Below are positions 57,000 through 64,000 of a DNA stretch of 64,000 bases, one piece after another; positions within the stretch are counted from its first letter, which is position 1, and every line of letters begins with the position of its first letter. The translations under genes were made by a program, and so were the position numbers. The DNA lies in the NCBI RefSeq assembly GCF_963678635.1, contig NC_087071.1, positions 29,748,141 through 29,812,140 of the forward strand. The letters run 5' to 3'. The notes beneath the pieces were generated by a model. It had not been told where the DNA came from, ran no database searches, and saw nothing but the letters and a program-made list of their open reading frames with translations. Origin of the DNA: Symsagittifera roscoffensis. Its lineage: Eukaryota; Xenacoelomorpha; Acoela; Convolutidae.

Positions 57000-57690
57000 T
57001 ATTTGCATTTTGTCCTAGGATGGTGAATAAATTTGTGTTTTCTTAATATTAAAATTTCGGCTTATATATTTTTTGGCTTAGTCGACTTCTTTTATGTCGT
57101 TTGAAAGGCAAAAATTACCTAATTTTCCAAATAGTCCAAGACGGTTGAGGTAAACAAGATTCGATTTTGAAAATGAAACTCAAATTTAGATGACAAAATT
57201 TTTTTATGACAATTCGGCTCTGCGCGTCTTCCTGAAATTTGTCGGTTTGGTGGCTGTTCGGTTCATGATAATAAAAGCCCCATTTGGAGCTGGTGGTTGT
57301 GTTTTTCTGGAAAATAATTTTCATTTGTCAAAACAAATCATTTGTCCTAAATAATTCTTATTTGTTTTGACATTCGCCCTGCGTTTACCAATGAGGATGC
57401 TGAATAAATTTGGATTTGCTTATAAAGATTGGGCGTATGTTTTAATAACTGAGTCGAATGAATTTGCGTCGTTTGAAAGGCAAATATTAACTAGCTTTAA
57501 AAAAGTTCAAGAACGTTGAGGTAATTAAGTTTCAAATTAAAAAATAGTACTCACTTTTTGTGAAAAAATTTCTTATTACATTATGGCTGTGCGCGTCTTC
57601 CCGAATTTTGTCGGTTTAGTGGCTGCTTGGTTCATGATACTGAAAACTTATTTGAAGCTTGTTGTTGTGCTTTTTGCCTGTTTGGAAAAG
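57000..57690. repeat. Diverged tandem duplication, ~365-bp period
   Basis: GTCGTTTGAAAGGCAAA at about 57096 recurs as GCGTCGTTTGAAAGGCAAA at about 57467. CTCTGCGCGTCTTCC..AATTTGTCGGTTT..GTGGCTG and GGTTCATGATA likewise recur in the same order. Confidence 0.8.
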
Positions 57691-58060
57691 AAATATTCAT
57701 TGTTAAACTAAATCTATTTTTTGCTGTTTTTTTTTCAAATTTGTGTTTTCTGCCTCATTTTTCTGACTGCTAAAATGAAATTTTACGCTTTGCTTGTATC
57801 TCTATTGGTGCGAAGCTCCGCATTTTTTCTTTATAACTCCGACCTTTGTAAGTAAATTAACGTAATGTGCTCTGGAAGGTTTTTTTCTTCAGACAAATTT
57901 CGACTTTTTAATAGGCCATTTTTCACAGAATTTTTTCAATCATTCAAAAAAAATTGTTGTGTTGAGCTCAAATTCAAAAAAAAAGGTTTCACCTGTGATC
58001 ATTTTTTGTAAAGTTATTGGGGTTTAAAGATTGTCACGTTGACCAATTTTGGAGAATTAA

Positions 58061-58814
58061 GGCGCGATAAGCAGTGCTGATTTAAATTAACCGGACAAAA
58101 CGCGTTAAACTTGAAATTTAAAACGTATTTTTCTCAAATTGAGTTGAGTTTAGGTGAAAACTTATGAAGACAAAACTTGCTTAATGTTTTACCAGAAGTA
58201 ATTTGGTGTAATTTATTTTGCGAAACTCGGGCTTGAAATTTTACCCCAAAATTGGATCATTTTGGCTTTTCTTAATTATTCAAAAATTACGCCGGAAATA
58301 CCCAGTCGATGACAGACATAATTTTATCAAAGAGAGCCCCTTACGTAGCCCAACAAACATTATGAAGGGTAATTTCTCCAAAAAAATTGCAGATTACTTA
58401 GAAAGTGTTTTTAAATAAAAAGTTGGTATTTTATATAGTAAAAACGACCTTTTTTGTCTATCAAACAAGAATAAATTAACTTATACATTGTTTTGGAGAT
58501 TATACCCTTCTTAAAGTTTGTTGGGCTACGTAAGGGGCTCACTTTGATATAATTATGTCTGTGATCGACCTGGTTTTTTCGGCGTAATTTTTGATTTACT
58601 AAGAAAAGCCAAAATGACCCATCATTGGGGTAAATTTTCGGGCCTGGTAGTCGCAAAATAAATTACACCATACTAATTCTGCTAAAATTTTAAGCAAGTT
58701 TTGTCTTAAAAAGTTTTCACCTAAACTCAACCCACTTAGAGAAAAAAGGGTTTTAAATTTCAAGTTTAACGCGTTTTGTCCGGTTAATTTAAATCAGCAC
58801 TGTATTTCGCGCTT
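58061..58814. mobile_element. Fold-back (long inverted repeat) element flanked by TTAA
   Basis: Arms of about 325 bp (58061-58387 and 58489-58814) are inverted copies. Left end GGCGCGATAAGCAGTGCTG; right end, reversed, AAGCGCGAAATACAGTGCTG. They share TTTAAATTAACCGGACAAAA and GTAGCCCAACAAA inside. TTAA lies immediately outside at 58057-58060 and 58815-58818, compatible with a TTAA target duplication. The ~100-bp centre has no ORF. Confidence 0.8.
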
Positions 58815-58818
58815 TTAA

Positions 58819-60078
58819 CCGTTTTCGCGGTTTAATCCGTCTTAGAAATTGTTTAAGTTGAGTTGAATGAAGGAAACTTATTTGCCATAATTATTTCGTT
58901 ACTAGGAGCAAAATCATTCATTTTGTATTTTATATGGTGTGTGGGTGGGTTTGTTTCACGAAAAAAATCTCAAATTGTATTTTTTTTTTCATTTTATTTT
59001 AATATATTTAAATTTTCCATTTTTCATGTTATTACTGCTCCAAAGACCTTAAAAGGCTGTCGGAACATTCAGAGGGAATCGCCTTGATACGAGCACTTTT
59101 GGTTGATTTTGCTCACATAAGTAGCTAATATATGATTAACTGAGTCGGACTATTTTTCTCAGACATAAAATTCGATTTAAACCTTTGTTGACTTAGTTTT
59201 TGGGACGTTTTTTGAGTATCAGTTTTCAAGCTTATTTAAAGTCAAAAGTTTTAAGCTTAAAATTGTAGCATTTTCGTAAGATTAATTTTGATTAAATGTC
59301 ACATACGTTGCCTTGTTTTTCAGAAAAATATTTTAAAATTTGACTACACTCAAACTTGATTTTCCGCATGGTGAATTTCAATTTTTTTTGAATTGATGTC
59401 AAATTAACTTGCTTGAATTCAAATTGGGCAAACTACGTTCTCTAATTGCAACGTGAATGACTGATCGGTTTGAAAGTTGAGATTGAACTTAGATAAACAA
59501 TTTTCCAGCAAAACAAAAAAAAATTGAATAATTGACCGCGGTGACTCTGTTATGATTAGTAATTTTGTTTAGATGAGATCGTAATTTAACCAAATTCACT
59601 CAATTCTTCACTGTGATGTGTTTTTTCTTCAAAATTCGTGAGTTGAAAAAAAACTGGTCGATCTTTTTTTCGGTTTCTTTGAGTTGGTTGAGAGTTTTTA
59701 TTTTTCTGTTAGCTATGACTGAGGCGTGCTTCTGTTGTATTTCGATAAATATATCTATTTTACTCGTGATCTTTTAATACAAGCTTTGTCCAGATGCTAT
59801 AAATTGTAATCAGCAGATCAGAAGACAAATAGTTATCAATTTTTTCTCCATGAATTGTGGTATTTATTGTTCCACAAAAATTAGTTTTACATTTAACGGA
59901 TTTTGAGAGTTTCCTTACCCACTCTTGTGCACAAAAACTTGCCATATATCAGTTTATTTATAATATCTATAATAAGTTTTTAGTAATCAGTCAGTTCAAA
60001 TATACGTTGTTTCGTATGGCATATGTGTGTATGCTAAGTTATGAGCTTATTTCGCAGCGTAAGTCCAAGATTTGAAGT
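58819..60078. other. AT-rich intergenic region
   Basis: No supported gene. The minus-strand frame 59945-59760 is open but has no recognised motif; a role as a downstream exon of the 60079-60480 gene cannot be excluded. Confidence 0.4.
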
Positions 60079-60480
60079 TCAAGATCTTCCACTGATAAGT
60101 GAATCTCGCTGCCGATGAGGAGAGTATCGAGGTACACATTGACATAAACACATGTTTTCAACTTTTTCATAACTTATCACGCAATGATGGTAATAAGTCT
60201 GCCAAGGTCGTTTAGTGATGCACTGATAGCTGCAGTCGTGTAATTCAGTCACTGGGCCGGCTTTATACGAAAGTAGATTATTAGTTGGAATAATCGGCTC
60301 AGTTTCTTCATAATTAGCGAATCTGTCCTCCATAATTCGTTTCTCCAAAACTTTGGAGCGTTGGCTGATGATAACTTTTTGATGGTCGCTTTCGGGAATA
60401 GTAAAAGCTTGACATGGATAGAAGTAAAATAATTCCAAGAATACTAGAAAAATTTTTACTTTAATGATATTTTGCGACAT
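60079..60480 (-). CDS. Putative small secreted cysteine-rich protein
   Basis: The minus-strand frame from the Met at 60480 encodes 133 residues. MSQNIIKVKIFLVFLELFYF followed by YPCQA is a good signal peptide with likely cleavage before FTIPESD. The mature part is about 108 residues and has six cysteines in DCSYQC, YYHHC and MCLCQC, spaced like a disulfide-bonded extracellular peptide, with a basic C-terminus (RYSPHRQRDSLISGRS). An upstream in-frame Met at 60606 would add 42 residues and bury the signal peptide, so the internal start is preferred. No family recognised. It could be a single-exon gene or one exon of a larger one. Confidence 0.4.
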   Translation of the reverse strand: MSQNIIKVKIFLVFLELFYFYPCQAFTIPESDHQKVIISQRSKVLEKRIMEDRFANYEETEPIIPTNNLLSYKAGPVTELHDCSYQCITKRPWQTYYHHCVISYEKVENMCLCQCVPRYSPHRQRDSLISGRS

Positions 60481-60606
60481 TTTTGTTCGAGAAAAATGAT
60501 CAGCGCGTGTTGTCCCTCTGATTATATCTTGTTCATGCTTTGTTAACTCATAAGGTCCAGTATTGTTTAACAAATTGAAATAGTTACCAAATAACATAGC
60601 AAACAA

Positions 60607-62826
60607 AACATGTTCAAAACTATTAGGGAAAAGCTTCGATAACCTTGGGAAATTTTAAGATTGTTATGAGAATTGGATCTAAACTTGGTTTGTAGAATGC
60701 TGTCAAAAATCACGATGCAAAGTTCTAAAATTTAGGAGTTTGTCAAGAATTGTTAATTGATGTTTAAGGAACCATTGTACCCTTTATTTTGTTTTAGTCA
60801 GCGAATCCGAAGGTCTAGCCCGAAATTTAATTATTTAGGTTGACGAAGAGAGCATATAACCAGCGCTCATAGTTAGCTATGACTTACTTGCAAGAACGCT
60901 TGTACATTCGAGCGCAAGATTTGAAGCAGCACTCATATGATTGATGTGCACCATCACTACCGGAGCGCCACAATACCATCTTACTTTTTCAAAATTATAC
61001 AAATCCGCTGATACCCGGATGATTTTTCAGCTTTATAAATTATGATGACTTTTTTGTAGTCTTTTTTGAAGTTTTTTTTAGTCTATAAATACTTAAGACT
61101 ATAAACTCAATCAAAATATTTCGAGTCAAAGGAGTGTATCATCAGGTCGGAATAGCTACAGGTCAACGAAGAGCTCGTCCTATCACACCATCATTTCCTT
61201 GGCAGGGGATTGAACGCACGATCTCAACACTATGCTTTCTTACCTAAAAACAAACAATTTTACATACTTTCAAATGCTTCTAACTTAACCTTGTTTCCAA
61301 ACTTATTTACACCAGTTTTCAGATACGTTTTAAGTCGTCAAAACATTTAATTTTGATTAAGTTAATAGGTAGATAACTTAATTACAGCAAACATTAATTA
61401 AAGCTGTTTTGCATGCAAAATAAATATGGTGATATGCATAATGTAATCCTAAGTAACCCAAAGTTACAACTTTTAGATACAACTTTTATATCATAGGTTT
61501 TCAGCAAAAACACCAGCAATTTTTTTCTTTGCGTTTTTACCCAATTAAGATATAGTTTGTTTTTGCAATTTATCTGCGGAAAGTGCGTACGCATGCAGCC
61601 TCTTTAAAAACACTTCTCAGGTTAGGCTTTTTTTACTGATAAGGAACTACAATCAAAAGAAACAACTAAAATCAATTAAGAGCTCAGATAGAAAAATATG
61701 TCAGGTTTTGCTTGATTGATAAATCTGAAATTGTTTTGTCTTTACAAAAACGTTAATAAAAAAACGCTACTCACACATTTTTCATATAAAGAAAATTAAT
61801 GACCAGCATTTTTGCGGTCTCAAAATTTTTTTTATTTTCAAAGTTGCTCTTGAAAAAATTAGTCATCCTTTTGAAGCGCAGAAAGAATTATAGGTTAAAA
61901 AAACATTATCTCCCATTTTTTGCATGCAAATTATACATGGTGTTGTGCATAACGTAATCCCTAAGTAACACGAATTTACTTATTTGTTTGTTTTTAAAAC
62001 ATTTTTTCGAAAAACTTCCAAAGTTTTTTTCTGTTTGTTGCATAATTTTTAAAAGCCCTAGGTTAAAAAAATGCTAGCCAAAATCAACTAAAAATGTTAG
62101 CTAAAAATTGGTTGTTTCAATTAACCATTTGTACATTTTTAAAAACTTAGGACAATCTGAATGCTGATTAAATGCAAGATCTTCAGTTTTTCAGCGACCA
62201 TGCAGATTTTAAGGGTTTTAACAACCCAGAGCCTGTTTTTGTCATTTGTGCTTGGTGATTAAAAAAAATGAAAAAAAAAACATTTGATTGGCTTATGGAT
62301 TTATTTTAATTGTACAATTTCTATGAAAACAATCAAAGACTGTTTACGCAATTTTCTGTACTGATGGAATTGCAAGTAAGGAAATCTTATGATGATTATT
62401 CTGATTTAGAAACACTTCGTGCGCCTTTATAGATAAAGAAACACAGCCAAAAACAAACAAAAAAGACCGAAAGAAGGCCTCAGATGGAAAATCATGTCAG
62501 TTTTTGCATGAGTCATAATTTGAGTTGATCCTTTGCAATCAGAAATAAAAGACTTTTTTTTGATTGTTTTGGCCTAAATGGGGGAGGTCTAGCGACTTGG
62601 CATATTTTTTCAAAACTATTTTTAAACAATTCGATGGACACGTTTGTACGTATAATAATAGATTTTCGATATCTAGAATTTTTGCTTGTGGCTTTTCGGC
62701 TCTAATTTCCCAATTGATGTCCGCTTAGTAAACAATTTATTAAGCTTGCGATTGGCGTTATCAAATTGGAATATAGACTTTTGTTCGAGATTACAATTTG
62801 ATTAACAGAAATCACTCGAATCATTT
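60607..62826. other. AT-rich intergenic region with diverged direct repeats
   Basis: GCATGCAAAATAAATATGGTG at about 61412 recurs as GCATGCAAATTATACATGGTG at about 61922, each followed by GTGCATAA.GTAATCC-like sequence. CTCAGAT..GAAAAT.ATGTCAG at about 61685 recurs near 62484. No gene seen. Confidence 0.5.
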
Positions 62827-63026
62827 NNNNNNNNNNNNNNNNNNNNNNNNNNNNNNNNNNNNNNNNNNNNNNNNNNNNNNNNNNNNNNNNNNNNNNNNNN
62901 NNNNNNNNNNNNNNNNNNNNNNNNNNNNNNNNNNNNNNNNNNNNNNNNNNNNNNNNNNNNNNNNNNNNNNNNNNNNNNNNNNNNNNNNNNNNNNNNNNNN
63001 NNNNNNNNNNNNNNNNNNNNNNNNNN
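62827..63026. other. Assembly gap (200 N)
   Basis: Exactly 200 N, a conventional placeholder length, so the true distance may differ. Confidence 0.99.
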
Positions 63027-64000
63027 AGTTTTAATGTTTTTTTTTTAATTTTTTTTGGCATTTTGATATTCAATTTTTGAGCTTAATAGGTTTCGGTCTT
63101 TGTTATATCGGTTTAGTGTCCTAATCTTGCTTCATTTGACAAGCAAATAAAGTGTTTTGAGGGTAAGATGGACTTAATAATTTTTTGAGTCGATAATTTT
63201 TTGTGAAGCTGGGTCAATGATCTTCTAATGCTTATTACACCTTTTATTGTCTCGTCATGTTTTTGTTTCAATGTGCTCTTTATCGAATTGTTCTTCATTC
63301 ATGAAAGGCATAAAAGTCAAAATTCTGGGAGAAGTAGTTTTGTTATTGATATTTACTACTAATTATTTTTTTCAGGCATTTGTCAAATACTTTTGTCGGT
63401 TAGCTTGTCAATCTATGTTTGTGATGTGTAAATTTAAATTTTTTTTGTTATGTCGTCAATGCAAAACTGTACGCAAAATCATTAAAACTGGGCATGTTTT
63501 TAGTCAAAACGGTCTCTTGCTGGTAGCTAATTTTCTTGACTAGTTTCATAAGTGCTGAAATATTTCCGCTTTTCTGACCTCAAATTCCTATTTTTTAAAA
63601 TTTGAACCTTAGATCTAACAATGATATTGCATTGATTGGAAAACCCATGATAAATGAAATTTACCATCTGAAATAACCCATTCTTAAATCATCATTTTTT
63701 CTTAGTTTAGACGCCTTCTTGTTCTCAGAGATGTTAGTTGATGCATCTTCGAGTTTTTTGATGAATAGTTTGAGCGACTATTATTAGCAAGCAAAGACTT
63801 TTTTTCGCCTGAATAATTTAATTTGACAAGAGGCTGGGTCTGAAAAACAGCCCTGAAAATGGGTCAAAATATTTTTAAGCGCAATCCAGTTACAGCGGTC
63901 AACGGATTTTTTACATTCCCGCTGGCGAACTTCCTCTTTTACTAGATGCTTAAATGGGTCCAAAAAAGATTGTTGAAATTTGCTCAACAAAATTTTTTTT
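63027..64000. other. AT-rich sequence after the gap
   Basis: Open frames 63247-63543 (plus) and 63990-63784 (minus) show no recognisable motif. No gene supported. Confidence 0.4.

Noticed and set aside
61190-61240. Reverse-strand tRNA-like B-box (GCGTTCAATCCCC)
   Set aside because: No acceptor stem or anticodon arm could be folded around it. It may be a decayed tRNA-derived SINE, but the evidence is too thin to list.
62702-63073. Open frames spanning the N run
   Set aside because: They exist only because N codons contain no stops.

Overview
The window is animal nuclear DNA. The one host gene I can identify with confidence is a six-exon, GT-AG-spliced gene for conserved oligomeric Golgi complex subunit 5 (COG5) at 42443-49138. 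Its exons align block by block with the animal protein. Non-transposon sequence is AT-rich, introns run from about 0.3 to 2.5 kb, and most of the window is decayed transposable elements. An invertebrate metazoan is the best guess; I cannot name the phylum from the sequence. A 200-base run of N at 62827-63026 marks a scaffold gap.

Layout. Bases 1 to about 11340 hold a minus-strand, decayed Ty3/gypsy-type LTR retroelement: a long LTR-like or leader region at 11340-8400, then gag, pol, a macro-domain segment and the start of a further ORF that runs off the left edge. Bases 12016-20747 hold a non-LTR retrotransposon whose 5' third (PHD-type finger, C2HC finger, start of the reverse transcriptase) is repeated head-to-tail five times; only the fifth copy continues into the rest of the element, which ends in an R2-like nuclease signature. 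Bases 20890 to about 42212 hold a second, plus-strand copy of the same gypsy-type family. Its 5' LTR-like region is tandemly duplicated (2.3 kb unit), gag and pol are broken, and its 3' LTR-like copy (38889-42212) is split by a 5'-truncated LINE with a (GATA)28 tail. The split LTR stops about 230 bp before the COG5 start codon.

The right third contains COG5 and several small elements. Two Helitron-like elements have ~160-bp internal tandem repeats; one sits in COG5 intron 2 and one downstream of the gene. There is also a GC-rich terminal-inverted-repeat element, a 110-bp palindrome, a decayed minus-strand LINE (51300-53480), a 754-bp fold-back element flanked by TTAA, and AT-rich sequence with one plausible small secreted cysteine-rich protein gene at 60079-60480 on the minus strand.

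The most unusual content is in the gypsy-type family. Both copies, in opposite orientation and clearly diverged, keep the same extra cargo after integrase: a segment that by eye matches a TARG1/ALC1-type macro (ADP-ribose-binding) domain, then a separate ORF that in the complete copy carries SGNH/GDSL-hydrolase signatures. Shared order in two diverged copies argues that this cargo belongs to the element rather than being a chance capture. All transposon genes here are interrupted by stops, frameshifts or deletions.
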